Shown here: in pieces, positions 27,584 to 37,844 of the stretch
Position numbering within the stretch: the first letter of the stretch is position 1
How the letters are laid out: every line of letters begins with the position of its first letter
NCBI GenBank assembly: GCA_021777035.1
Contig: JAIQZR010000147.1
Location: forward strand, 1-64,000
DNA: 64,000 bases
DNA from: Candidatus Scalindua sp.
Lineage (GTDB): Bacteria; Planctomycetota; Brocadiia; Brocadiales; Scalinduaceae
Reading direction: 5' to 3'
Program-made: the position numbers and the translations under genes
The notes under the pieces: generated by a model
Seen by the model: the letters and a program-made list of their open reading frames with translations, nothing else
Told to the model about the DNA's origin: nothing
The model's database searches: none

Positions 27584-27771
27584 GACGGCAAAAAGGGCTA
27601 TTCCCTTGCGAGAGAGATAGCCCTTCTGCCGTCAGACGACGAGGGGGAAAGGAGTAAGACCCTCGTCAGGTGAGTACGGCAAGGCCCGATTCTGCTGTGA
27701 CGGCACACGGGAGGGCGAGGCTTGAAGTAACGGAGATGAAGGCTCCGGCCACATTTACCCCCATACTCATC
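27584..27771 (+). ncRNA. Candidate structured RNA, unclassified
   Basis: Three consecutive helices can be drawn. The first is GACGGC 27584-27589 with GCCGTC 27628-27633, enclosing AGGGCTAT 27594-27601 with ATAGCCCT 27617-27624. The second is GACGAGGG 27638-27645 with CCCTCGTC 27660-27667. The third is GGTGAGTA 27669-27676 with TACTCATC 27764-27771, enclosing about 87 GC-richer bases with further small hairpins. The third helix needs a G-U pair if read on the plus strand (A-C on the minus), favouring plus. A TATAAA box at 27555-27560 precedes it, with no good -35. GC is well above the surroundings. It matches no RNA family I recognise. Confidence 0.5.
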
Positions 27772-27826
27772 AAGTTTCTGAAAAAAAACAAACAGTAAAT
27801 AGAATTTTTTTATTTATCATGATCTC

Positions 27827-28009
27827 TCAGTTTCCTTTAAATTTTTTAATTTCGTTTTTAAGCGCTCTACCCAATACCATCAGGGCGACTTCACTATCTG
27901 ATCTTCTCCTGTAATATGGAGAATCCTTTGCTTTTCTTAATTCCTGAATCATCTCTTTGATATTCTCATCTCTTTTCTCGTTATAATATATCTGTAAACA
28001 TTTACTCAT
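27827..28009 (-). CDS. Small hypothetical protein
   Basis: This is a 60-residue soluble, charged and probably helical protein (IKEMIQELRKAKDSPYYRRRSDSE in the centre). GAAAGG lies about eight bases before the ATG and a good promoter lies at 28070-28098, supporting a real gene. Not recognised; size and charge would fit a ribbon-helix-helix-like or other small regulator, but no motif decides it. Confidence 0.55.
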   Translation of the reverse strand: MSKCLQIYYNEKRDENIKEMIQELRKAKDSPYYRRRSDSEVALMVLGRALKNEIKKFKGN

Positions 28010-28069
28010 GTCTTGCCTTTCACCAAACCCATTTAAGTTAAATCAAGTTACCTTAAGTCTATTTTGCAC

Positions 28070-28098
28070 TGTTTAACAGAAACAGCACTGATTGTCAA
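28070..28098 (-). promoter_or_regulatory. Predicted sigma-70-type promoter of the small gene at 27827-28009
   Basis: On the minus strand TTGACA (28098-28093), a 17-base spacer and TAAACA (28075-28070) lie about 60 bases before the start codon. The rest of the 28010-28385 gap is AT-rich and shows no gene. Confidence 0.55.
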
Positions 28099-28385
28099 GA
28101 AAATAATACAATATTTTGTATGTTTTTTTATTGTCTTTACAATATGTAGTAAATAAGCGGCTATAATATCGTAAGAATAATGTAAGTATATTGTCATAAA
28201 ACTGTTTATAGTTTTGTATTAAAAGCTACTCTCTGTTAATTTTTTCTTTTGAGGTTTATTGAAACGGCAGAGAGGAAATCTATCAGAAGATGGCTTGATT
28301 CAACCTTATTATTTATTTGCGCGATTTGATTTTGCTATGGGGGATCGCTTCTTTCTTCCTGGTAGATTGGCAGATGCATACCCTG

Positions 28386-28985
28386 TTAATTTATTTTTAT
28401 CTTAAGGGTTTCAAAAGCTTCTGCAATAAGCCTGGAGGACAAAGCCCTTTCATTGTCCTCTGCCGAACTTGCCTTAATCTTAACAGTCCAAATTATTTCA
28501 TTTGTCGTTACATCCACACATTTTGCGGTAAATGAGATTTTTGTTACTAATGACGACAAGAACATCCCAGTAGATTTTGGCCTGTAGACAATGCCAAACC
28601 CTTCGATTGTACCAACGACTACGGCATCAACACCTAATTGCTTTCCCAGATCCAAATAGTTTTGCGCGTATAAAAAATCTTCTTCTTTAAGGTTTTTCAT
28701 TTTTAGCTCCTCTTCCAGCTCTTTTCTGCTAACAACAACATATTTACCCCATTTTGCCAGTTCTCTGGCAGTCATGCTAGCAAGTATTGCTCCCGCATCT
28801 GGGGTTATCGCCGTTTTTGAAGAGAACATAGTTCCTTTCTTTTCGTCTACAGGCGTTTCGAACATAATTACCGCAATTTTTTGAATTTCGTCATGGGGAA
28901 AGCCCTCGTTAACATCAACCTCAGCGATTTTATCTATTGCCGCACAGCTAGCCAGAAGCAAAAACAATACTACGTATCTCTTCAT
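28386..28985 (-). CDS. Lipoprotein, CsgG/GNA1162-like fold
   Basis: The ATG at 28985 gives a lipoprotein signal (MKRYVVLFLLLASC) with the lipid Cys at about residue 14; the frame can also start nine bases earlier. The mature part (about 185 residues) has the features of CsgG/TolB-N-like proteins: IAVIMFETP, later VVVSRKELEEEL, LGVDAVVVGTIEGFG, and a strand pattern ending in TAKCVDVTTNEIIWTVKIK. These are outer-membrane or periplasmic lipoproteins; the exact role is unknown. Confidence 0.7.
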   Translation of the reverse strand: MKRYVVLFLLLASCAAIDKIAEVDVNEGFPHDEIQKIAVIMFETPVDEKKGTMFSSKTAITPDAGAILASMTARELAKWGKYVVVSRKELEEELKMKNLKEEDFLYAQNYLDLGKQLGVDAVVVGTIEGFGIVYRPKSTGMFLSSLVTKISFTAKCVDVTTNEIIWTVKIKASSAEDNERALSSRLIAEAFETLKIKIN

Positions 28986-30400
<1,415 letters not shown>

Positions 30401-30411
30401 AAAGGATTTTA

Positions 30412-31614
30412 ATGAAAATGAACAAACTTTTTATTAACGAACTTGACCTGAAAGATAAAAAGGTTTTTGTACGGGTGGATTATAATGTCCCTTTTGACGA
30501 ACAGGGAAATATTACAGACGATGCCAGGATCAGAGCCACTTTGCCAACTATTAATTATTTACTTGATGAAGGCGCAATAATAATCCTGGCCTCCCATCTA
30601 GGCAGGCCAGATGGAAAGGCCTTGCCGGAATTCAGTTTAAAGCCAGTTGCCAGGAGACTTAATAGACTATTGAACAAAGAGGTGAAACTGGCAAGTGATT
30701 GTATAGGTTCCAAAGTGAAAGAACAAGTAGATGCGATGCAACCTGGAGATGTATTGCTTCTTGAAAACCTGCGTTTTCATAAGGGGGAACAGGAAAATGA
30801 TCCCGAGTTCGCCAAAGGGCTGGCAAGCTTGTGTGACGTGATGGTACAGGACGCGTTCGGAAATTGCCACAGAACACATGCTTCAATGGTAGGCATGAAT
30901 AAGGAGGTATCTCAGTCTGCAGCAGGGTTTCTTGTGAAGAGAGAGTTGGATTATTTTGAGAAGGCGGTCACTACCCCGTCGAGGCCTGTAGTTGCTATAG
31001 TTGGGGGCGCAAAGGTTTCAGACAAGATAAAGATAATAGAAAATCTGGTAAAGAAGGTTGATAAAATAATAATTGGTGGCGCAATGGCATTTCCTTTCCT
31101 TGCGGTTCATGGATATGGTGTTGGCAGGGCAAAGGTTGATGAAAATATTGCGATGAAGGTTCTCATGATAAATCAACTTGCCAAGGAAAGAGGTGTCAAA
31201 ATATATACGCCCGTAGACTTCGTGATAGCAGATAAATTTAACGGCAATGCGGAGACTAAGCTGGTGACCTTCCAGGAAATTCCGGATGACTGGTTTGCTT
31301 TAGATATTGGGCCGGCAAGCACAAAACTTTTTACTGAAGCCATGCAAAACGCAAAGACCATACTCTGGAATGGCCCCATGGGGGCATTTGAAATCGATGC
31401 CTTCAGTAGAGGTACTTACTCAATGGTAGAATCTGTTGTAACTGCTTATGCGTTAACTATTGTAGGAGGTGGAGATACAGACCTCGCGTTTCACAGGATG
31501 GGGGAATCGTACAAAGTATCATTTATATCTACAGGCGGAGGCGCATTTCTAGAGTTATTAGAGGGTAAAGAATTGCCTGGCATAGCGGCGCTGACAGATA
31601 AACCAGAATCATAA
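30412..31614 (+). CDS. pgk: Phosphoglycerate kinase
   Basis: This 400-residue two-domain kinase has VRVDYNVPFD at the N-terminus, ASHLGRPDG, LLENLRFHKGEQ, the QDAFGNCHRTHAS segment, GGAKVSDKI and the C-terminal GGGDTD nucleotide-binding motif. It makes ATP from 1,3-bisphosphoglycerate. It follows gap closely with AAGGA before its ATG and is followed after 27 bases by rpe. Confidence 0.98.
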   Translation: MKMNKLFINELDLKDKKVFVRVDYNVPFDEQGNITDDARIRATLPTINYLLDEGAIIILASHLGRPDGKALPEFSLKPVARRLNRLLNKEVKLASDCIGSKVKEQVDAMQPGDVLLLENLRFHKGEQENDPEFAKGLASLCDVMVQDAFGNCHRTHASMVGMNKEVSQSAAGFLVKRELDYFEKAVTTPSRPVVAIVGGAKVSDKIKIIENLVKKVDKIIIGGAMAFPFLAVHGYGVGRAKVDENIAMKVLMINQLAKERGVKIYTPVDFVIADKFNGNAETKLVTFQEIPDDWFALDIGPASTKLFTEAMQNAKTILWNGPMGAFEIDAFSRGTYSMVESVVTAYALTIVGGGDTDLAFHRMGESYKVSFISTGGGAFLELLEGKELPGIAALTDKPES

Positions 31615-31641
31615 ATTAGCGAATGAAAGGAGCTAATTTAT

Positions 31642-32322
31642 ATGCAAATAAAAATATCAGCTTCAATCCTTTCTGCTGATTCAACGCAGTTGGGAAATGA
31701 AATTAAGAAGGTTGAGCAGGCAGGCGTTGACTTAATTCATATAGATGTTATGGATGGTCATTTTGTTCCGAACATTACGATGGGCCCATTTATCGTTGAA
31801 GGAATAAAAAAGATCACTAAAGTTCCTCTGGATATCCATCTCATGATTGAAAATCCGGATAAATATGTGGAGTCATTTACGCAGAAAACAGAAGAGAATG
31901 ACATTTTAACTTTTCATATTGAAGCAACAAATGATCCATTAGGCGTTATCAATTTAATCAAAGGGCAAGGATTAAAAGCAGGGGTCGCCATTAACCCTGA
32001 TACACACGAACGGACAGTCGAAAAGCTGCTTGAATCTATAGACATGCTTCTTGTAATGACGGTTTATCCGGGATTTTCCGGCCAGGCGTTCAAGCAATAT
32101 GTATGTAAAAAAATTAAAAAACTGAGGGAAATAGCTCCCAAAAATCTGGATATTGAAGTGGATGGCGGCATAAAGCCGGAAACTATTTCTGATGCAGCAT
32201 CAGCCGGTGCAAATGTTTTCGCTGCGGCAACATCTATATTTGCAAAAGAGAACTATAAAGAGGCAATAGAAGCACTTCGTAAAAAGGCGCAGGAAAATTC
32301 CTATCTGTTTGTTAAACACTAA
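31642..32322 (+). CDS. rpe: Ribulose-phosphate 3-epimerase
   Basis: This 226-residue TIM barrel has the metal and catalytic segments HIDVMDGHFVPNITMGP, DIHLMIENP and EVDGGIKPET. It interconverts ribulose-5-phosphate and xylulose-5-phosphate. AAAGGAG precedes the ATG at good spacing. Position after gap and pgk suggests a shared central-carbon operon. Confidence 0.96.
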   Translation: MQIKISASILSADSTQLGNEIKKVEQAGVDLIHIDVMDGHFVPNITMGPFIVEGIKKITKVPLDIHLMIENPDKYVESFTQKTEENDILTFHIEATNDPLGVINLIKGQGLKAGVAINPDTHERTVEKLLESIDMLLVMTVYPGFSGQAFKQYVCKKIKKLREIAPKNLDIEVDGGIKPETISDAASAGANVFAAATSIFAKENYKEAIEALRKKAQENSYLFVKH

Positions 32323-32437
32323 GGCTATTTTTTATTAAAAAATGCCAGAAACTGAAGGATTAAGCCGATGCCTTGAGTTTTTTCGTGTAGCAAGCGTACA
32401 CCAATGTCTTAATAGAAATGTTGTGGGAGAAAAATAA

Positions 32438-33262
32438 TTGTTCTTTAGAAAGAAAAAAAATATACCTGACGGATTATGGCAGAGATGCGATGGGTGTAAA
32501 AGCGTAGTTTATAAAAAAAAGGTGGAGGAAAAACATAATGTTTGTCCTGAGTGTAATCATCACTTTAGGGTATCTACCGATGAGCGGATAGCCATTACGC
32601 TCGACAAAAACAGCTTCGAAGAATACTGGAATGATATGACACCTGCCGATCCATTGAATTTTGTCGATCGTATAAAATATAAAGACCGGATTGTAAGTGA
32701 ACAGAAAAAAACAAAGTTAAATGAAGCCGCTACGATTGGAAAGGGCCTTATTGATGGGAAGAAAGTTATTTTTGGTGTTACGGATTCAAGTTTTATAATG
32801 GGGAGTATGGGATCCGTAGTAGGAGAAAAGATTACGAGAGGGGCCGAAATGGCACTGGAGCAGAAACTACCACTTATCATCGTCTCCGGCTCTGGAGGCG
32901 GTGCTAGAATGCATGAAGGCGCCTTTTCTCTTATGCAAATGGCAAAAACATGTGCTGCCATCGCCAGGCTCCAGGATGCAGGCTTGTTATTTATATCTGT
33001 GCTTACGGATCCGACATTAGGTGGTGTCATGGCAAGCTTTGCTTCGCAAGGAGACATTATAATAGCAGAACCTGGTGCACTTGTCGGGTTTGCGGGCCCA
33101 AGAGTAATTAAAGAAACCATCAGAAAAACTCTACCCAAGGGATTTCAATCAGCAGAATCCATGCTTAAGCATGGATTTATTGACATAATTGTTGAACGTG
33201 ACCGGCTAAAGTCGGAGATTTCAAAAATCCTGAATTATTGTAACGGTAACTGTAGTAGTTAA
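32438..33262 (+). CDS. accD: Acetyl-CoA carboxylase carboxyltransferase subunit beta
   Basis: This protein has 274 residues, with a TTG start supported by GGGAG eight bases upstream. An N-terminal zinc ribbon (two CxxC pairs: CDGC and CPEC) is followed by the carboxyltransferase domain with VSGSGGGARMHEG, LTDPTLGGVMASFA and EPGALVGFAGPRVI. With AccA it transfers the carboxyl group from biotin to acetyl-CoA for fatty-acid synthesis. Slightly short but complete. Confidence 0.96.
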   Translation: MFFRKKKNIPDGLWQRCDGCKSVVYKKKVEEKHNVCPECNHHFRVSTDERIAITLDKNSFEEYWNDMTPADPLNFVDRIKYKDRIVSEQKKTKLNEAATIGKGLIDGKKVIFGVTDSSFIMGSMGSVVGEKITRGAEMALEQKLPLIIVSGSGGGARMHEGAFSLMQMAKTCAAIARLQDAGLLFISVLTDPTLGGVMASFASQGDIIIAEPGALVGFAGPRVIKETIRKTLPKGFQSAESMLKHGFIDIIVERDRLKSEISKILNYCNGNCSS

Positions 33263-33416
33263 ATTGTAATTATTGAATTTAATGTTATAATGTTGTAATA
33301 TCTTGCTTGAACAAATTTGACGGAAAACAGATTTCGCATAACATTTTGCAAAATTCTTGATAAGAAAAATACTATAAAGGCCGTATTATAAAAGAGCAAA
33401 TTAAACAAATACAAAT

Positions 33417-33488
33417 TCCTCGGTAGCTCAATGGTAGAGTGGGTGGCTGTTAACCACTAGGTTGTAGGTTCGAATCCTACCCGAGGAG
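33417..33488 (+). tRNA. tRNA-Asn (GTT)
   Basis: A cloverleaf folds with acceptor stem TCCTCGG/CCGAGGA, D-arm GTAGCTCAATGGTAGAG, anticodon loop with GTT and T-arm GTAGGTTCGAATCCTAC, discriminator G. The 3' CCA is not encoded. A terminator follows at once. Confidence 0.95.
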
Positions 33489-33497
33489 CATCACAAA

Positions 33498-33523
33498 AAA
33501 CCCACCTTTATGGTGGGTTTTTT
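33498..33523 (+). terminator. Rho-independent terminator after tRNA-Asn
   Basis: The stem AAACCCACC (33498-33506) pairs with GGTGGGTTT (33512-33520) and is followed by more T residues. Confidence 0.85.
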
Positions 33524-33699
33524 AATATCTATTTACCTCAAGAAATTGAATAGTCATGTGGTACGTATATATTATCAAGGTTCTATACCGGCACGACTAC
33601 AGACCTTGACAACTGCATGAGACAACACCGTAACGCTAAGCTATTGTATATTGAAGAGTTTAAAATGCAGTAACACGGTTACTGCACTCCATATCACTG

Positions 33700-34383
33700 C
33701 TAATGCCTGTGACTGAAGTGCTTTCTTCCCAATACATAAGAGACAAGTAAGGATTGATTTCTGAGAGATGTTTGCAAAATGCCATGTTTTTCCCATCTTC
33801 TTATGGAACAAGAGACCCTTTCGTTAAGTATAATAATTTTTCCGTTTTTTTTAAGACGACAGATAAAATCCAGGTCTTCACAATTTAACATTTTCCTGAA
33901 ACCGCCCAATTCTTCAAACACGGATCTCTTCACAAACAGTCCCTGATCTCCATAAGGTAGTTTAAAAGCCGTTGAGCGAAAGTTTATGCCCGTTTCTATT
34001 AATCGGTAAAGGAATTTATCTGATAATAGTTTGATCTTAAATGCACCTCCCACAAATGTACTGTCTTCAAAAATATTTCGAATATTCAAAACAACCTCTC
34101 TCGGCAAAATACAATCCGCATGAAGAAAAAGAAGAATCTCTCCACTGGCACATACTGCTCCCTTATTCATTTGAATACTCCGCCCCATTAAAGAAGTAAC
34201 TACCTTGACATCCCTGTATTGTTTGACAATTTCTACTGTCCCGTCCGTACTGCCACCATCAGCAACGATAACTTCAATGCCGGGAATATCTACCACGGTT
34301 TCAAGGCAGTGACTTATCGTCTCTTTCTCATTAAGAGTAGGTATTATTATGGAGGTTTCTTTTGTCGGCATAATTAATGGCAT
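33700..34383 (-). CDS. Family 2 glycosyltransferase (TIGR04283-like)
   Basis: This 227-residue GT-A glycosyltransferase begins SIIIPTLNEKETI and carries VIVADGGSTDGT and the DxD-equivalent FLHADCILP. Its compactness and ADGGS/HAD motifs match the rSAM/selenodomain-associated transferase-2 group. It is adjacent to a second family 2 enzyme 1 base upstream on the same strand, so the two are co-transcribed. Acceptor unknown. Confidence 0.85.
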   Translation of the reverse strand: MPLIMPTKETSIIIPTLNEKETISHCLETVVDIPGIEVIVADGGSTDGTVEIVKQYRDVKVVTSLMGRSIQMNKGAVCASGEILLFLHADCILPREVVLNIRNIFEDSTFVGGAFKIKLLSDKFLYRLIETGINFRSTAFKLPYGDQGLFVKRSVFEELGGFRKMLNCEDLDFICRLKKNGKIIILNERVSCSIRRWEKHGILQTSLRNQSLLVSYVLGRKHFSHRH

Positions 34384-34384
34384 A

Positions 34385-35080
34385 TTACTTAAGAAGGCCG
34401 TACTTGAAGATGGTATAAATAATTTTAATGCCTGCCCGCACTGTCCCTGAAAACGTACCGGTAATTTTTGATTGACCGATTCGCTTTCGATATCTTACAG
34501 GTACTTCCACTGTCCTCAGCCCTCTCTTCAACGCCTTAATCTGCATCTCAACAGTCCATCCAAAATTTGTGTCTATCATGTTTAAGGTAAGCAGGTCTTT
34601 GTATTTAATTGCCCTGAATGGACCAAGATCCGTATACTTGAAACCCCAGAATAACCGGATTAAGAAGGTTGCTAGCTTGTTTCCAAAAACAGCCTGTGGC
34701 AATAATGCACCCCTTTCTCTTGTACCTGACATTCGGGAACCTATAACCATTTCAGCCTTGCCGGTTACTATTGGTTTTACAATGGCAGGTAAGTCCTGAG
34801 GATAGTCACTGTAATCAGCATCAAGAAATACAACAATATCAGTATCTTGCTTAAGCATTGATATTCCTTTGAGACAGGCAGAACCGTAGCCTTTTAATGG
34901 TTCCTGTATAACTCTTGCGCCAAGACTGTTTGCCACAGTAACGGTATTGTCATTGCTGCCATTGTCTACAACAATAATTTCTTCAACTATTTCACCGGGA
35001 ATGTCATTAAGTACCAGTCCTATAGATTCTTCTTCGTTGAGGGCCGGAATGATAACAGAAATTTTTAGATTGTGATGCAT
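34385..35080 (-). CDS. Family 2 glycosyltransferase, DPM1-like
   Basis: This 231-residue protein starts SVIIPALNEEESIG, with IIVVDNGSNDNT and the catalytic VFLDADYSDYP. The GSRMSG and RYRKRIGQSKI segments are typical of polyprenyl-phosphate (dolichol-phosphate-mannose-synthase-like) transferases. No C-terminal transmembrane domain is visible. It forms an operon with the neighbouring transferase. Confidence 0.88.
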   Translation of the reverse strand: MHHNLKISVIIPALNEEESIGLVLNDIPGEIVEEIIVVDNGSNDNTVTVANSLGARVIQEPLKGYGSACLKGISMLKQDTDIVVFLDADYSDYPQDLPAIVKPIVTGKAEMVIGSRMSGTRERGALLPQAVFGNKLATFLIRLFWGFKYTDLGPFRAIKYKDLLTLNMIDTNFGWTVEMQIKALKRGLRTVEVPVRYRKRIGQSKITGTFSGTVRAGIKIIYTIFKYGLLK

Positions 35081-35101
35081 GGGTGCTAAACATTGATAAT
35101 A

Positions 35102-35905
35102 TCAATTAACTATTATGCCGGCATATCCCACTACTTGTTTATAATCTCCGGTCGTATCTCCACTGGTTTCGTACTTGATTAACTCTGCCTTTGTGGCATC
35201 CCTCTCTTTTGAACAAACCATCATTGAAATTACAGGACTAACGCCACACATACTAACGTCCAGTTCGCGAACAACTCTGTAAAGCCCTTCTTCTCTTAAA
35301 GCAACAATTTCTGCTATTGCAGACTTATCTTTCTTATCAGCAGACTGTTGAGATTCGTAGTGAGTCATATCTGATGAGGCGACAACAAGGGTATCAGGCT
35401 TCGTCCTTTTAAGAATATAGCCAATAGATTTGCCAACGAAACTCAAATCCTCAAAATTGCCGGATCTGATTACAATAACAACAATCTTAACCTGTGGGTT
35501 ACTATATTGAAGAAAAGGTAGTATTACTTCTGCGGAGTGTTCATTTTGATGAGCCGCTTTATCTCGCTCAAGCAGTCCACACGTATTCATCATCTCATTA
35601 ACAAGTTCATCGTCTATCGATGTATCACCGAGAGGTGTCTGCCAGACCCCTTCCGGCCAGACGGAGAAGGGTTTCCCACGTCCCGTGTGGTTTGGTGCAA
35701 GTATAACAACGGTATCTGGTACTTCAATTCTCGAAAAAACGCTTCCCATTACTCGGCCTGAATACGCATACCCCGCATGTGGAGAGATTACGCCCAGGGC
35801 TTTTTGTCTTTGCGGACAATCTCCCGTAAGTGTCTTAAGCGCGTTCTCTAACTCTTCTTTATTTCCGGGGTAGAAACGTCCCGAAGCGATTGGTGATCTA
35901 TACAT
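35102..35905 (-). CDS. amrB: MEMO1-family protein (AmmeMemoRadiSam system protein B)
   Basis: This 267-residue protein begins with the family signature SPIASGRFYPG, followed by GVISPHAGYAYSG, APNHTG and ASSDMTHYE, whose His, Asp and Cys residues form the putative metal site. In many bacteria AmrB occurs with AmrA and a radical SAM protein; neither is adjacent here. It lies just upstream of the two glycosyltransferases on the same strand. Biochemical role unsettled. Confidence 0.9.
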   Translation of the reverse strand: MYRSPIASGRFYPGNKEELENALKTLTGDCPQRQKALGVISPHAGYAYSGRVMGSVFSRIEVPDTVVILAPNHTGRGKPFSVWPEGVWQTPLGDTSIDDELVNEMMNTCGLLERDKAAHQNEHSAEVILPFLQYSNPQVKIVVIVIRSGNFEDLSFVGKSIGYILKRTKPDTLVVASSDMTHYESQQSADKKDKSAIAEIVALREEGLYRVVRELDVSMCGVSPVISMMVCSKERDATKAELIKYETSGDTTGDYKQVVGYAGIIVN

Positions 35906-35952
35906 TTTTTTCCTTTTATCGTAGATTTAAGAGAAAGAAAAAATATATTGTC

Positions 35953-36127
35953 AGTCTGGAACAGCAGTGTTCGGTTAGGTTTTTGCGAGTACGGTTTTTT
36001 ATACCAGATCTGTCAGAAAATACGTAGGGCGAGGCTTTAGCCTTGCGTTTAATGTACGAAAGCAAACCTAAAGGATTGCCCTACGTGTTACATGTAAAAA
36101 CCTAACCGGACACTGCTGAGTCTGGAA
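35953..36127. mobile_element. 157-bp MITE-like element with 9-bp target-site duplication
   Basis: The element spans 35962-36118. Its 23-bp terminal inverted repeats (35962-35984 and 36096-36118, starting CAGCAGTGT at each end, one mismatch) are flanked by AGTCTGGAA as direct repeats at 35953-35961 and 36119-36127. Inside lies a second palindromic unit bounded by ACGTAGGGC and GCCCTACGT. It encodes nothing, so it was mobilised by a transposase elsewhere. The remaining gap on either side (35906-36346) holds no gene. Confidence 0.85.
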
Positions 36128-36346
36128 CCTCTCTTTTAATTTTTTGTAGCGGAAAATGAAATGTAATTGAGTCTATCAGTGATTTATATTTGTGTCAAAA
36201 CCTTTTATCTGATAGAATAGACTCTTAAATATTTTGTGTAAGATAACTTAAGCTGCAATATAACCGCATTAAACTCATGATTTGATGTTTTTTACCCTGC
36301 CGGAACAGTTGCTTACGTTGACCCTTTTACCATTAAATAATCAGAT

Positions 36347-37354
36347 ATGACAACTGCACTTGCTTTATTGTCCGGAGGATTGGACAGTACTCTGGCCATA
36401 CACGTAATTAAGAAGCAGGGTATCGATGTAATTGCCCTGACCTTTACCACGGTCTTTTGCCTTTGTACATCCAAAGGTAGTTGTAAATTGGAAGCGGTAA
36501 AAGTTTCTGAAAAACTAGGAATACCGGTTAAGGTTATAAACACGACCCACAGTTTTCTGGAGATAGTAAAGAAACCAAAACATGGTTATGGTAAGAACAT
36601 GAATCCCTGTATAGACTGCCGCATAAATATCTTCAGGGCTGCCGGTGAATATATGAAGGAGATTGGGGCAGATTTTATCATAACAGGTGAGGTGCTTGGC
36701 CAGCGTCCAATGTCGCAGAGAAAAGAGGCAATGAAGATAATTGACAAGGAGGCCGGATTAACTGGGCTTGTCTTGAGGCCACTTTGCGCGAAACACCTTG
36801 AACCTACAATTCCTGAAATAAACGGACTGGTCAACAGAGATGAATTACTAGAAATTAAGGGCCGTTCACGAAAAGACCAGATACAGCTCGCAGACATTTT
36901 CGAGGTAACGGATTATCCGTGTGCATCAGGAGGGTGCCTATTAACTGATCCGGAATTTGCCAACAGGATGAAAGACTCGGTCAATCACGGAGATCCCGGA
37001 ATAAATGAAGTTAGCCTACTTAAGGTTGGAAGGCATTTTAGACTTGATGACAAAACTAAGGTGGTCGTCAGCCGTAATGAAGAAGAAAATCCTGTGGTAG
37101 AAAAACTGGCAACAGTCCGTGACTTTTTGCTGGAAATGAAAGATATAACCGGGCCGTTGGCTATTATCAGAGGTGAAATTAACGATGAAAAGTTGAAGAT
37201 CGCCGCACAGCTAACGGCAAGAAGCAGCAAAGCGAAATCTGATCCAACCGCCGAAGTGATAATTTCAAAAGCCCAAGAGGGATCGATGCAAAGGGTACTG
37301 AATGTTCCTCAAATTGATCCGGAACTGGCGAAAGAATTAATGATTAAGAAATAA
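36347..37354 (+). CDS. PP-loop ATPase, tRNA-thiolation-like
   Basis: This 335-residue protein begins with the PP-loop SGGLDST and contains paired cysteines (NPCIDCRI and YPCASGGC), as in MnmA/ThiI-related enzymes. The central part includes GEVLGQRPMSQ. The C-terminal third resembles the RNA-binding-like NFACT-R region of this group. It probably adenylates and modifies tRNA or a sulphur carrier; the database label is often tRNA (5-methylaminomethyl-2-thiouridylate)-methyltransferase-like. Not orthologous to MnmA itself. Confidence 0.75.
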   Translation: MTTALALLSGGLDSTLAIHVIKKQGIDVIALTFTTVFCLCTSKGSCKLEAVKVSEKLGIPVKVINTTHSFLEIVKKPKHGYGKNMNPCIDCRINIFRAAGEYMKEIGADFIITGEVLGQRPMSQRKEAMKIIDKEAGLTGLVLRPLCAKHLEPTIPEINGLVNRDELLEIKGRSRKDQIQLADIFEVTDYPCASGGCLLTDPEFANRMKDSVNHGDPGINEVSLLKVGRHFRLDDKTKVVVSRNEEENPVVEKLATVRDFLLEMKDITGPLAIIRGEINDEKLKIAAQLTARSSKAKSDPTAEVIISKAQEGSMQRVLNVPQIDPELAKELMIKK

Positions 37355-37844
37355 TGTAATTTTTTACCGCATCGATTACTGAATTATCATTTCATCGCCA
37401 TCACTCAATCTTTGTTGAGTAGAAACTGACGGTTTTCGCCAAAAATCTTAGAACGGCTGTCACCTAATCAACAAAAACACTAGTGTCGTGTTAACTTTTT
37501 TCGCTTAGTTTTCAAAATTCGATCACTACCGGAAGAAATATAATTTATAATGACAACGGCCTAACATAGTTAACTCCTGTCAAATTAACCATTTATAGTT
37601 TTATTTCATAATATTCTAAGGGTGTTTTTCTCGAAAACCACAAGTTTTTGACCATATTAAGGTTCGTATCTTTTATGCGATAATGATTTATGGCATTTTC
37701 AGAGACAAAAAAACAAGTATCTAGCCCCTCATTGGCAATTTAATATCTTGACATATCTTTATTTTAATTTACAATTAAAAGTTGTGCTTAAAAATATGAG
37801 CAGTATCTTGCTCGTCTGGTTTCTTTCTTTTGTGTTACAAAATT
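37355..37844. other. Intergenic region, no gene seen
   Basis: This AT-rich stretch of about 490 bases has no supported gene, RNA or repeat. Short frames near 37750-37930 are shadows of the downstream gene. Confidence 0.4.

Noticed and set aside
27584-27771. Retron msr-msd or group II intron remnant
   Set aside because: No reverse transcriptase lies nearby and no domain V-like sequence is visible; left as unclassified RNA.
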